A DNA stretch of 53,669 nt, from positions 1 through 53,669 of the forward strand of contig NZ_MSDO01000014.1 in NCBI RefSeq assembly GCF_001937195.1, written 5' to 3'. Each line of letters begins with the position of its first letter. Position 1 is the first letter of the stretch. Of this stretch, positions 37,512 to 46,128 are shown piece by piece. The DNA is from Salinicola socius. Lineage in GTDB: Bacteria > Pseudomonadota > Gammaproteobacteria > Pseudomonadales > Halomonadaceae. The notes under the pieces were generated by a model, which saw only the letters and a list, made by a program, of their open reading frames with translations, was not told the origin of the DNA and ran no database searches. The position numbers and the translations under genes are program-made.

Positions 37512-40466
37512 ATGAGCGACTTCTCTCCCGGCCAGCGTTGGATCAGCGACGGCGAAACCGAGCTCGGGCTTGGCACCATTCTCACTGTCGATGCGCGCGC
37601 CGTTACCGTGCTGTTCACCGCCAGCCAGGAAACCCGCACCTACAGCGCGCGTCAGGCCCCGCTGACGCGGGTGGTCTTCGGCCCCGGCGACTGCATCGAT
37701 ACCGCTGACGGCGATCGACTGACCGTCGAGCGCATCGAAGAACGCGACGGCTGCGTGATCTATCACGGCCACACCGACGACACCGCGTCCGTCTCGCTCA
37801 GCGAAGCCAAGCTCTCCGACAGCATGCGCTTCCACCAGGCTCAGGATCGACTGCTGACCGGTCAGGTCGACCGCAATGATCGGTTCGAGCTGCGCTACCG
37901 CTCGCTGCACCATCATCAGCGCATCGCGCGCAGTCCGGCACTGGGCTTGGCGGGGCCGCGCATCGATCTAATCCCGCACCAGCTCTACATCGCCGATGAA
38001 GTCTCCCGCCGCCACGCCCCGCGTGTGCTGCTGGCCGACGAGGTCGGCCTGGGCAAGACCATCGAAGCCGGGCTGATCCTGCATCGTCTGCTGTTGACCG
38101 GGCGTGCCAGCCGGGCGCTGATCCTGGTGCCCGCCAGCCTGACGCATCAGTGGCTGATCGAACTGCTGCGGCGCTTCTCGCTTTCGGTCACGCTGCTGGA
38201 CGAAGCCCAGAGCGAAGCGTTCGACGAAGACAATCCATTCGACAGCGGCCAGTGCATTCTCGCCAGCCAGGAGTGGCTCTTCGCCAATCCGCAGCGCCAG
38301 CGGCAGGTCGAAAGCGCTCAGTGGGATCTGCTGATCGTCGACGAGGCTCACCACCTCGACTGGTCGCCTCAGGCCGAAGGGCCTGGCTACGCCTGCATCG
38401 AACGACTGTCGAAGCGCATCGCGGGCCTGTTGCTGTTGACGGCGACGCCCGAACAGATGGGGCTGGAAAGCCACTTTGCCCGGCTGCGTCTGCTCGACCC
38501 CGACCGCTATCACGATCTCGAACGTTTCCGCGAAGAAGAGAGCGGCTACACCGCCGTGGCGGAAGCGGTCGAGGCTCTCGAACGGCTGCCGGGAGAAGCC
38601 GCCGATCATGACCGGCTCGGCGCCATACTCGATGACAGCGACAGCCGCGCGCTGCTCGAGACGCTGCTGGATGCCGAGAGCGATGCTGCACAGCAGGACA
38701 GCGTCCGGCGCCAACTGCGCGAGCAGTTGCTGGATCGTCACGGCACCGGCCGGGTCATGTTTCGCAACAGCCGGCGGCATGTCGGCGGCTTCCCCGAGCG
38801 CCATCTGCATGTCGCGTCGCTGGCGATGCCGGCGGTGTACGCCGACCAGTTCGACGAGTTGCGCCAGGGCAACGACCATTTTGCCGCCCGCCTCACGGCC
38901 GCCGATCTGGGCACCCGCGACGCGCGCCTCTATCCCGAGGCGACCTATCGCGCACTTCATGATGCCGCCGTACAGAGCGACACGCCGTGGTGGCGATTCG
39001 ATCCCCGCGTGGAATGGCTGATCGGCCAGCTCGACACCCTGGGCAGTCGCCAGAAGGTGCTGGTGATCGCCCACTGGCGTCAAACCGCCGTGGATCTGGC
39101 CGAGGCCCTACGGGTGCGTGCCGGCATACAGGCCCCGGTCTTCCACGAGGAGATGAGCCTGGTCGAGCGTGATCGCGCCGCCGCCGCCTTTGCTGACGAC
39201 GACAGCGGCTGCCAAGTGCTGATCTGCTCAGAAATCGGCTCCGAAGGACGCAACTTCCAGTTCTGCCACCATCTGGTGATGTTCGATCTGCCCTGGCATC
39301 CCGACCTGCTCGAACAGCGTATCGGCCGGCTCGATCGTATCGGCCAGCTGCACCCCATCGATATCCACGTGCCGGTGATCGAGCGCAGTCCCAGCGCCAC
39401 GCTGCTGCGCTGGTATCACGACGGCCTGGCCGCCTTCGAAGCGCCGCACGCCGCGGGTGGCGACGTGCTCGAAGCGTTCGGCGATGCGCTGCGCGAAAGT
39501 CTTGATGACGACGGTCTTGATGGAAACGGGAGCCTGGATTCCCTGATCGAGGAGACCCGCACCTTCAACGATGCCCGCCTGGCCGAGCGCGAAGCGGGCC
39601 GCAATCGCCTGCTGGAATGGAACGCCTGTCGCCCAGAGCGCGCCGACGCGGTGATCAACGCAGTGGTGGAGCAGGATAACGACAGCGCGTTACCCCGCTA
39701 CGTCGATCAGGCGCTGGACGTCTTCGGCGTCGATAGCCGGGATCTTGGCAACGGTCAGATGCACCTCACCCCCGGTTCGCACATGATCGACAGCCTGCCG
39801 GGGCTGGCTCAGGGTGACGAGGGGTTTACCGTGACCTACTCGCGCACCCGAGCGCTGGCGCGTGACGACATTCAGCGCCTCTCCTGGGAGCATCCGCTGG
39901 TGACCACCGTGATGGAGCGTATTCTCGACTCGAGTCTCGGCAACACCGCGCTTGCGCTGCTCAAGCATCCCAACATCCCCGGCGGCCGGTTGATGCTCGA
40001 GCTGATCTTTCGCACCCACTGCCCGGCGCCCAGGCGGCTGCAGCTGGGGCGCTTCCTGCCGGATACAGGCGTCCGGGTACTGCTCGACGAGAGTGGCGCC
40101 AATCTGTCCGACAAGGTCACCTTCAGCGGCCTCTCGCGCAATCTGCAACGGGTCAAGAAAGGCGTTGCGCGGGAGTTGCTGAAATCGCGCCATGACACGT
40201 TGCGCGAACTGCTGAAAAAGGGCGAGCAGGAGGCCCAGCGGGAGCTGCCGACGTTGATCGAACGCGCGCAACAGGAGATGCGGGAGGCACTCGACCTGGA
40301 ACTGTCGCGACTCAGAGCCCTGGCACGGCACAATGGCGCCATCCGGGACGACGAACTTCAGGCGCTCAACGACGAACGCCAGGCGCTCGACGTCGCCATC
40401 GAAGGCGCCTCGCTGCGCCTCGACGCAGTCCGGGTGATCGTCACCGTCGACAAGGATGCCCGCTAG
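37512..40466 (+). CDS. rapA: RNA polymerase-associated ATPase RapA (HepA)
   Basis: Swi2/Snf2-type ATPase that binds RNA polymerase and aids recycling after termination. The 984 residues have two N-terminal Tudor-like domains (FSPGQRWISDGETELGLGTI onward), helicase motif I LLADEVGLGKTIEAGL near residue 175, motif II DEAHH near 276, and motif VI ERIGRLDRIGQ near 604 (with one residue changed in the run). A long C-terminal RapA-specific region ends in Arg/Glu-rich helices. ATG 37512 gives MSDFSPGQRW, matching the family start. It is a single-gene transcript. Confidence 0.95.
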   Translation: MSDFSPGQRWISDGETELGLGTILTVDARAVTVLFTASQETRTYSARQAPLTRVVFGPGDCIDTADGDRLTVERIEERDGCVIYHGHTDDTASVSLSEAKLSDSMRFHQAQDRLLTGQVDRNDRFELRYRSLHHHQRIARSPALGLAGPRIDLIPHQLYIADEVSRRHAPRVLLADEVGLGKTIEAGLILHRLLLTGRASRALILVPASLTHQWLIELLRRFSLSVTLLDEAQSEAFDEDNPFDSGQCILASQEWLFANPQRQRQVESAQWDLLIVDEAHHLDWSPQAEGPGYACIERLSKRIAGLLLLTATPEQMGLESHFARLRLLDPDRYHDLERFREEESGYTAVAEAVEALERLPGEAADHDRLGAILDDSDSRALLETLLDAESDAAQQDSVRRQLREQLLDRHGTGRVMFRNSRRHVGGFPERHLHVASLAMPAVYADQFDELRQGNDHFAARLTAADLGTRDARLYPEATYRALHDAAVQSDTPWWRFDPRVEWLIGQLDTLGSRQKVLVIAHWRQTAVDLAEALRVRAGIQAPVFHEEMSLVERDRAAAAFADDDSGCQVLICSEIGSEGRNFQFCHHLVMFDLPWHPDLLEQRIGRLDRIGQLHPIDIHVPVIERSPSATLLRWYHDGLAAFEAPHAAGGDVLEAFGDALRESLDDDGLDGNGSLDSLIEETRTFNDARLAEREAGRNRLLEWNACRPERADAVINAVVEQDNDSALPRYVDQALDVFGVDSRDLGNGQMHLTPGSHMIDSLPGLAQGDEGFTVTYSRTRALARDDIQRLSWEHPLVTTVMERILDSSLGNTALALLKHPNIPGGRLMLELIFRTHCPAPRRLQLGRFLPDTGVRVLLDESGANLSDKVTFSGLSRNLQRVKKGVARELLKSRHDTLRELLKKGEQEAQRELPTLIERAQQEMREALDLELSRLRALARHNGAIRDDELQALNDERQALDVAIEGASLRLDAVRVIVTVDKDAR

Positions 40467-40527
40467 ACGGCCTCCATCGCCGCGGTTTCCATTGCCTCCG
40501 CGCGCGGGCACGGGGGCGCGAGAGCAC

Positions 40528-41433
40528 TCATCGCGAGACGATGGCGGCCAGTGCCTCGTCCAGCGTCGGGTAGCGGAAGGTGAAACCGGCTTCCTGCAGG
40601 CGTCTGGGACGCATGCAGGCGCCGGTCAAGAGCAGACGGGACATCTCGCCCAGTCCGAGTTTCAGCACGGGTGCGGGAACGCACAACACCGCCGGGCGAT
40701 GCAGATGACGCCCCATGGCGCGGGTGAATTCGGCGTTGGTCACCGGGTTGGGCGCCGAGCCATTGAAGGCGCCGCTGAGGGTCGCCTCCTCGAGCAGAAA
40801 CTCGATCGCGCCAATCAGATCCTCCCGGTGGATCCAGGGCATGTACTGACGCCCGTCCCCCAGCCGTCCGCCAAGCCCCAGCTTGAATGCCGGCATCATC
40901 TTGGCCAGCGTTCCCCCTCCCGCATCCAGCACCAGGCCGGTACGCAGGCACGCCACCCTCACCCCAAACGCCTCGGCCTTGAGCGCCTCCGTTTCCCAGG
41001 CCTGACACAGCCGATGGGCGAACTCGTCGTGCGGTGGCGTTTCCTCTGTCACGTCGCGCTCGCCCTGATCGCCGTAATAGCCCATGGCCGAACCGGAGAC
41101 GAGCACTCGCGGCGCCTGGCCCCGCTGCGCCAGCTGTTCACAGAGCGCCACGACATCGCGCGTGGCGTGGCGGCGTGATTCGACCAGTCGGGTCTTCTGA
41201 GGATCGCTCCAGCGTCGGTCGGCGATCGGTTCGCCAGCGAGATTGACGATGGCGTCCGGGAGGGACGACACGAAATCCGTGGCATCGTCACCGATGCGCA
41301 CGCTCTGCGGCAGCTGCTGGCGTGCGCGTTCCGGATCACGAGAGATCACCATGACCTCATGACCCGCCGCCAGGGCCCGCTCGATCAGTCGACGCCCGAC
41401 GAAGCCCGTACCGCCCGTGACCAATAAACGCAT
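40528..41433 (-). CDS. TIGR01777 family NAD-dependent epimerase (YfcH-like, DUF1731)
   Basis: A 301-residue extended short-chain dehydrogenase-like protein: NAD motif VTGGTGFVGRRLIERAL at the N terminus, catalytic-type SGSAMGYYGDQG, and the C-terminal DUF1731 domain (MRPRRLQEAGFTFRYPTLDEAL). The substrate is unknown for the family. In Pseudomonas aeruginosa a gene of this family lies beside the MerR regulator and photolyase genes, as here, which suggests membership of the light-response group. Its upstream region carries the palindrome ATTGTACAAT. Confidence 0.88.
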   Translation of the reverse strand: MRLLVTGGTGFVGRRLIERALAAGHEVMVISRDPERARQQLPQSVRIGDDATDFVSSLPDAIVNLAGEPIADRRWSDPQKTRLVESRRHATRDVVALCEQLAQRGQAPRVLVSGSAMGYYGDQGERDVTEETPPHDEFAHRLCQAWETEALKAEAFGVRVACLRTGLVLDAGGGTLAKMMPAFKLGLGGRLGDGRQYMPWIHREDLIGAIEFLLEEATLSGAFNGSAPNPVTNAEFTRAMGRHLHRPAVLCVPAPVLKLGLGEMSRLLLTGACMRPRRLQEAGFTFRYPTLDEALAAIVSR

Positions 41434-41471
41434 GATGGATGCTCCCAGTTATACCAATGCGGTCATACCAA

Positions 41472-41481
41472 TATTGTACAA
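41472..41481. promoter_or_regulatory. Palindrome ATTGTACAAT upstream of the epimerase gene
   Basis: A perfect 10-bp palindrome 38 bp ahead of the DUF1731 epimerase start. The same TTGTACAA core occurs at 41994-42001 ahead of the MerR regulator. TGTACA-type cores are what LitR/CarH-family regulators recognise in other bacteria, so this is a candidate operator. Confidence 0.45.
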
Positions 41482-41607
41482 TTCGTTGAGTCTAGCAGGC
41501 CGTCGCGTGGCCGCTCGGCGTTCTCTGTGCCGTTCACCGCCGGATGGCCAGGCGACGATCCGAACCCACGACACGGGCGCATCTCGCGTGACCTGACAGG
41601 AGGCAGC

Positions 41608-41967
41608 ATGCCACAGCCCGCCATGGTCCTGTTGACCCATGGTCAGAGCGATGTCGCTGGCGTGCCCCCTCGAGATGCTGGAGCGTAGCGGCAGCCACGG
41701 GTCGACAAGCCCGCCGCCCTCATGGCGTTGATCGGACCGCCGCTGGAAACCGGCGTGGCCGGGCTCGCCGCGCGGGGCGTTACCCGGATCGAGATACTGC
41801 CACTGTTTCTCGCGTCGGGGCGGCAACGGCGGAAAGGCTGGCGGGCCAGCTCGAAGAGACTGCCCGACACCATCCGCTCATCCTGCCACCGCTGAATTCG
41901 GTCGGCAGCATCCGGCCTTGGTCGTGCCCTCGCGGATATCGTCGAATTGCGGGCACAGGACCGATAA
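41608..41967 (+). pseudogene. Decayed CbiX/SirB-like chelatase
   Basis: A start ATG with AGGAGG upstream opens MPQPAMVLLTHGQSD, like the CbiX start LLVGHGSRD, then meets an in-frame TAG at 41686. The same frame resumes with TGVAGLAARGVTRIEILPLF and LASGRQ, the family core (GVRRIVVVPLFLAAGxH). The next block (LAGQLEETARHHPLILPPL, from 41838) is in another frame, and the C-terminal ALADIVELRAQDR with stop (41965) is back in the first. One nonsense and two frameshift changes therefore inactivate a single-domain sirohydrochlorin cobalt/ferrochelatase-like gene. Confidence 0.75.
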
Positions 41968-41991
41968 CTGGCGCTGTTGCATTGCATGAAG

Positions 41992-42019
41992 ATTGTACAA
42001 AGCGCTTGAACCGTACAAC
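41992..42019. promoter_or_regulatory. Candidate LitR-type operator
   Basis: TTGTAC (41994-41999) and GTACAA (42013-42018) form a perfect inverted repeat with a 13-bp spacer. It lies between the chelatase pseudogene and the MerR regulator, about 290 bp before the regulator ATG. The rest of the gap (42020-42309) contains two near-copies of CGWCGTAACA (42147 and 42167 area) but no gene I can support. Confidence 0.45.
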
Positions 42020-42309
42020 ATATTCACCCATCCTTGGGTAATCGAGACGGTAGCATTCGTCTCGTCACGACTCGTCGAAGTCATCGACTCCGTGGCGACC
42101 GTTGCTGGATCTACCTGACGTCGGCAAATCATGAAGGCACTATTTCACGACGTAACATACCTTCAAGTCGTAACACTGCCGGCTGCGATAGACGAACGCG
42201 CGACCGATGCCCCAGCCACTCCGCCACACGCAGCGATGACTCGCAACATTGACATGAACCATCTCATTCGACGAGACGGCGCACGCAGAGACCTCGCAGG
42301 AGGATTTGC

Positions 42310-43227
42310 ATGACTTACAAGGCCATGGATTCCAGTGCCGCGCCGCTCTATCCGATTCGTGAAGTATCGCGACTCACTGGAGTCAATTCCGTCACACTGC
42401 GTGCCTGGGAGCGCCGCTACGGCCTGATTCGCCCCCAGCGCACGCCGAAAGGTCACCGCCTCTACGGCCGTGACGATATCGAACGCGTCGAGCGCATCCT
42501 GCAGTGGCTCAACCGGGGCGTTCCGGTAAGCCAGGTGCGCGAACTCATCGATCAGCCGGAAACCGTCGAGACGCCTGCGCCGCAGATGGGCGACTGGGCC
42601 AGCCAGCGCCAGCATCTGATTCAGGCAGTGGAGGCTTTCGACTCCGGGCGACTGGAAGTGCTGTTCAACCAGAGTCTGGCGCTGTATCCGGTCAGTCTCT
42701 GCATCGCCGAGCTCTGGCAGCCGGTCATTTCGCAGTTGGAAGAGCGCTGGGGCGACCAGTTCGGCGCGACGCTTCAACGACGACTGCTGGAATCGTTTCT
42801 GCGCACCCGTATCGGGACTCGCATCTACCATGCCAATCAGTTGAGCAACGCCGGTGAGGTGCTGGTCGCTCGGCTGCCGGAAGACAGCAGTGGCTTCTGG
42901 GCGATGCTGATGGGACTGGCCGCTTCGGCCGCCGGCTACCGGGTACATTTGATGGATGGCGAGCTGCCATTGAGCGAGTTTCCACTGGCCGCCGAACGAC
43001 TCGGCGTCACGGCGCTGCTGCTCGCCAGTGGCCATGCCGAGCGTAGCGACGTCATTCGCCGCCAGCTTCCCCGCCTTGCCGAACAGTCCAGGGCGCCGGT
43101 ATGCCTAGTCGGCCCCATTGCCCGCATTCGCGTCGGCGATTTCGAGAACACCGCTGTCGCCGTGCTGGGTGAGGACATGAGCCAGGCATTGAGCCGATTG
43201 CGCGCGATGCTCGATGCCGACGGCTGA
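42310..43227 (+). CDS. MerR-family regulator, LitR/CarH type, with degenerate B12 domain
   Basis: A 305-residue protein: MerR helix-turn-helix (IREVSRLTGVNSVTLRAWER, residues 16-35; PKGHRLYGRDD) followed by the helical and Rossmann B12-binding architecture of CarH/LitR. Aligned by eye with Thermus CarH, Trp131 is kept (Trp147) but His132, Glu141, His142 and the cobalt-ligand His177 become Gly148, Arg157, Arg158 and Ser193/194. It therefore probably does not bind adenosylcobalamin and resembles the LitR-like paralogs next to photolyase genes in Pseudomonas. AGGAGG precedes the ATG. Likely represses the downstream operon. Confidence 0.85.
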   Translation: MTYKAMDSSAAPLYPIREVSRLTGVNSVTLRAWERRYGLIRPQRTPKGHRLYGRDDIERVERILQWLNRGVPVSQVRELIDQPETVETPAPQMGDWASQRQHLIQAVEAFDSGRLEVLFNQSLALYPVSLCIAELWQPVISQLEERWGDQFGATLQRRLLESFLRTRIGTRIYHANQLSNAGEVLVARLPEDSSGFWAMLMGLAASAAGYRVHLMDGELPLSEFPLAAERLGVTALLLASGHAERSDVIRRQLPRLAEQSRAPVCLVGPIARIRVGDFENTAVAVLGEDMSQALSRLRAMLDADG

Positions 43228-43363
43228 ATCCGGTCTGCAGAGACGGGACCCGGCGTTCGCACCATTGGTCGAGACAACCGATCGGCAACCGGTTGCGGAT
43301 TAGCGCGATGAACACCACGCGACGCAGGGACGCGTCGCTCACTTACCGGCAAGGGATGTGCCC

Positions 43364-44800
43364 ATGTCCTCCGTGCAACTGGTCTGGTTTCGCAACGACC
43401 TGAGAACGCTCGATCATTCCGCGTTGAGCGCAGCGGCCGCCAAAGGTCCGGTCGTCGGCATCCATCTCGCCTGCAGGCGTCAGTGGCGCAGCCACGACCA
43501 TGGCGCCAACAAGATCTCGTTTCTGCATCGTGGGGTCGTCGCTCTGCAGAAAGAGTTGGCCGCGCTCGACATTCCCCTGCTCTATGCGGATATCCACGAT
43601 TTCGCCGCGGCTCCGAAGGCACTACTCGATGCTGCCCGACGCTGCGATGCCGAAGCGCTGCACTTCAACCGCGAGTACCCGCTGGATGAGCGCGTGCGCG
43701 ACGAGAAAGTCGCCGACGCCTTCGAGCAGGCTGGGATATCGTCATTCAGCTACGCCGACCACATCGCTTTCGAACCGGGCGAGCTGCTGACGGGGCAGGA
43801 TGAGTACTACAAGGTTTTCACTCCCTTTGCCAAAGCGTGGCATCAGCGTATCGATGCCGATCAGCTGGCATTGCGTGATACCCCCCGACGTCAGACTCGG
43901 CTGGATATCGCCAGCGACCCGATTCCCGAGCTTCCCGAACCGGATCGCTCTGACATTGTCTCTACGTCATCCTCCCGCGTCGAGGACGAGCCCTGGCCAG
44001 CAGGTCAGGAAGCCGCCGCCGACCGGTTATCCCATTTTCTGAAGCAGCGTGCCCGCCGTTACGACAACGACCGCGACTTTCCCGCCGTTGCCGGCACCAG
44101 CGAGCTTTCCGCCTATCTCTCGGCCGGGATGATCTCGTACCGCCAGTGCCTGCAAGCGGTGATGGCCAACAATGGCGGTCATCTCGCCGATGGTGATGCC
44201 GGCCTGGCAAGCTGGACCAACGAACTGGTCTGGCGCGAGTTCTATCAGCACATCGCGGTGGGTTTTCCCCGGGTCTGTCGGCGCCGCCCGTTCAAGCTCG
44301 AGACCGAGAAGCTGAACTGGCGCTACAGTGACAAGGATTTCGAGGCCTGGTGCGAGGGGCGCACCGGCTATCCGCTCGTCGATGCCGCCATGCGCCAGCT
44401 GGTCGCCACCGGCTGGATGCACAACCGCCTGCGGATGGTGACGGCCATGTTCCTGAGCAAGCACCTGCTCCTCGACTGGCGGCGCGGCGAATCCTTCTTC
44501 ATGCAGCAGCTGGTCGACGGGGATTTCGCCTCCAACAACGGCGGCTGGCAGTGGGCGGCGTCGACCGGCACCGATGCGGCTCCCTACTTCCGGATCTTCA
44601 ATCCGACCACCCAATCCCAGCGTTTCGACCCGGACGCTCGATTCATCGCCCGCTGGCTGCCGGAGCTGGCCGATCTGCCGGCCAAGCATCGCCATCAACC
44701 CAGTCCGGAACAGCGCCATCAAACAGGTTATCCGGCTCCGATCGTCGATCATCGACGCGCCAGAGAGCGGGCCCTCGAGGCATTCAAGAACCTGAGCTGA
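43364..44800 (+). CDS. phrB: Deoxyribodipyrimidine photolyase (class I CPD)
   Basis: Light-driven repair of cyclobutane pyrimidine dimers using FADH-. The 478 residues have the N-terminal antenna domain (LVWFRNDLRTLDHSAL) and the C-terminal FAD domain with the WTNELVWREFYQHI region, the NGGWQWAASTGTDAAPYFRIFNP signature (in two pieces) and Trp residues of the electron chain. Overall it looks like the folate-antenna bacterial enzymes. ATG 43364 is 7 bases after AAGGGA. It is 136 bp downstream of the regulator and heads the operon. Confidence 0.96.
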   Translation: MSSVQLVWFRNDLRTLDHSALSAAAAKGPVVGIHLACRRQWRSHDHGANKISFLHRGVVALQKELAALDIPLLYADIHDFAAAPKALLDAARRCDAEALHFNREYPLDERVRDEKVADAFEQAGISSFSYADHIAFEPGELLTGQDEYYKVFTPFAKAWHQRIDADQLALRDTPRRQTRLDIASDPIPELPEPDRSDIVSTSSSRVEDEPWPAGQEAAADRLSHFLKQRARRYDNDRDFPAVAGTSELSAYLSAGMISYRQCLQAVMANNGGHLADGDAGLASWTNELVWREFYQHIAVGFPRVCRRRPFKLETEKLNWRYSDKDFEAWCEGRTGYPLVDAAMRQLVATGWMHNRLRMVTAMFLSKHLLLDWRRGESFFMQQLVDGDFASNNGGWQWAASTGTDAAPYFRIFNPTTQSQRFDPDARFIARWLPELADLPAKHRHQPSPEQRHQTGYPAPIVDHRRARERALEAFKNLS

Positions 44801-44842
44801 CAAGCTCCCTTGCCATCGTCATCGGCGACGACCCAGGAGGTC

Positions 44843-45286
44843 ATGGTGATCACGCCCGAAACTCCGAGTACCGAGTCCGTCACGCACTTCTGCGCCCTGT
44901 TCCAGCCGTTGACGGCCGATGGCCTGCCGGCACTGGCGGAGTGCTACAGCGACGACGTCGATTTCACCGATCCTCTTCATCACCATGTCGGCCGTGATGA
45001 TCTCATGGCCTACTACGCCAAGCTGATGGAGGGCGTGCAACATTGTCATTTCGATTTTCATACGCGCCAATCGGTCGATGACACCAGTTTTCTGACCTGG
45101 ACCATGCAACTGGCGCATCCAAGGTTGCGTAACGGACGTAACGTTACCGTGGCCGGCTGTTCTCATCTGCAGTGGCGGGGGCAACGCGTCTGCCGTCATC
45201 GGGATTATTTCGATGTCGGAGCGATGCTGTACGAACATTTGCCGGTGATGGGCTGGATGGTCAGGGGCGTCAAGAAGCGCCTGTAG
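44843..45286 (+). CDS. Nuclear transport factor 2 / SnoaL-like protein
   Basis: A 147-residue small alpha+beta cone protein: TADGLPALAECYSDDVDFTDPLHH is the typical N-terminal helix and first strand with an Asp/His pocket, followed by GRDDLMAYYAKLMEG. The family includes isomerases, cyclases and non-enzymatic binders; no function is assigned to this member, which recurs next to photolyase and SDR genes in light-response clusters. ATG 44843 or GTG 44846 follows AGGAGG very closely. Confidence 0.8.
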   Translation: MVITPETPSTESVTHFCALFQPLTADGLPALAECYSDDVDFTDPLHHHVGRDDLMAYYAKLMEGVQHCHFDFHTRQSVDDTSFLTWTMQLAHPRLRNGRNVTVAGCSHLQWRGQRVCRHRDYFDVGAMLYEHLPVMGWMVRGVKKRL

Positions 45287-45336
45287 TGGTCACCAGCGCT
45301 AGCGGATCGGGATTTTCAAGCAAACGAGGAAGGGTC

Positions 45337-46128
45337 ATGGCGAGTCTATCGGGAACCCGGCGCATCTGGCTGACGGGTGCGACGTCGGGAATCGGTGAGG
45401 CGCTGGCCAAACGTCTGCTGGCCGAAGGTCACCGGGTGGCATTGACCGCACGCGGAGAAGAGGCGCTACAAGCGCTGGCCTCCGGCCACGACAACGCGCT
45501 GGTGGTACCGGCCGATCTCACCGATCGCGACGCCACGCGCCGCGCCGGCAACGCCATCGACAACGCCTTTGGCGGTCTCGACATCGCCCTGCTCAACGCC
45601 GGCACCTGCGAATATCTGGATGTTCGCCAGTTTGATGTCGAGCTGGTCGAACGGGTGTTCTCGACCAATTTCCGGGGAACGCTCCACGCCATCGAGGCAG
45701 CGCTGCCGCTGCTGCGCCAGGCGAAAGGCGGAGATCGTCGTCCGTTGTTGGCCGGCGTATCGAGCGCGGCCGCCTATCTGCCCTTGCCACGTGCAGAGGC
45801 TTACGGCGCTTCCAAGGCCGCCATCTCGCATTTTCTGGAGTCGCTGCGGCTCGATCTCGCGGCGGAGGCGATCGATGTCAGCGTGATTCATCCGGGTTTC
45901 GTCAAGACGCCGCTGACGGCGCGCAACGATTTCTCGATGCCGATGCAGATCGATGCCGACCAGGCTGCCGACTACATCATCGACGGTCTCGAGCGACGCC
46001 GGCTCGACATTCACTTCCCGAAACGTTTCACCTTCCTGATCAAGGCACTGGGGATTCTTCCGCCGACGCTTCGCCTCCGTCTCGGCCTGCGGGTCGCCAA
46101 CCGGAATCGCGCCGGAGCATCGTCATGA
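45337..46128 (+). CDS. Short-chain dehydrogenase/reductase
   Basis: A 263-residue classical SDR: cofactor motif TGATSGIGEALAKRLL at the N terminus, NAG at about residue 87, catalytic Ser in SSAAAY and Tyr/Lys in YGASKAAI. ATG 45337 follows GAGGAAGG. Its stop overlaps the next start by 4 bases. In this conserved gene set it probably acts on a lipid intermediate, an inference from context only. Confidence 0.88.
   Translation: MASLSGTRRIWLTGATSGIGEALAKRLLAEGHRVALTARGEEALQALASGHDNALVVPADLTDRDATRRAGNAIDNAFGGLDIALLNAGTCEYLDVRQFDVELVERVFSTNFRGTLHAIEAALPLLRQAKGGDRRPLLAGVSSAAAYLPLPRAEAYGASKAAISHFLESLRLDLAAEAIDVSVIHPGFVKTPLTARNDFSMPMQIDADQAADYIIDGLERRRLDIHFPKRFTFLIKALGILPPTLRLRLGLRVANRNRAGASS

Noticed and set aside
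41449-42132. Minus-strand open frames across the epimerase-merR gap
   Set aside because: They are opposite to the CbiX-like remnant, lack ribosome sites and show no family features.
42034-42252. Small plus-strand frame just before the MerR regulator
   Set aside because: Arg/Ser-rich, no ribosome site and no conserved motif; probably part of the regulator's untranslated leader.
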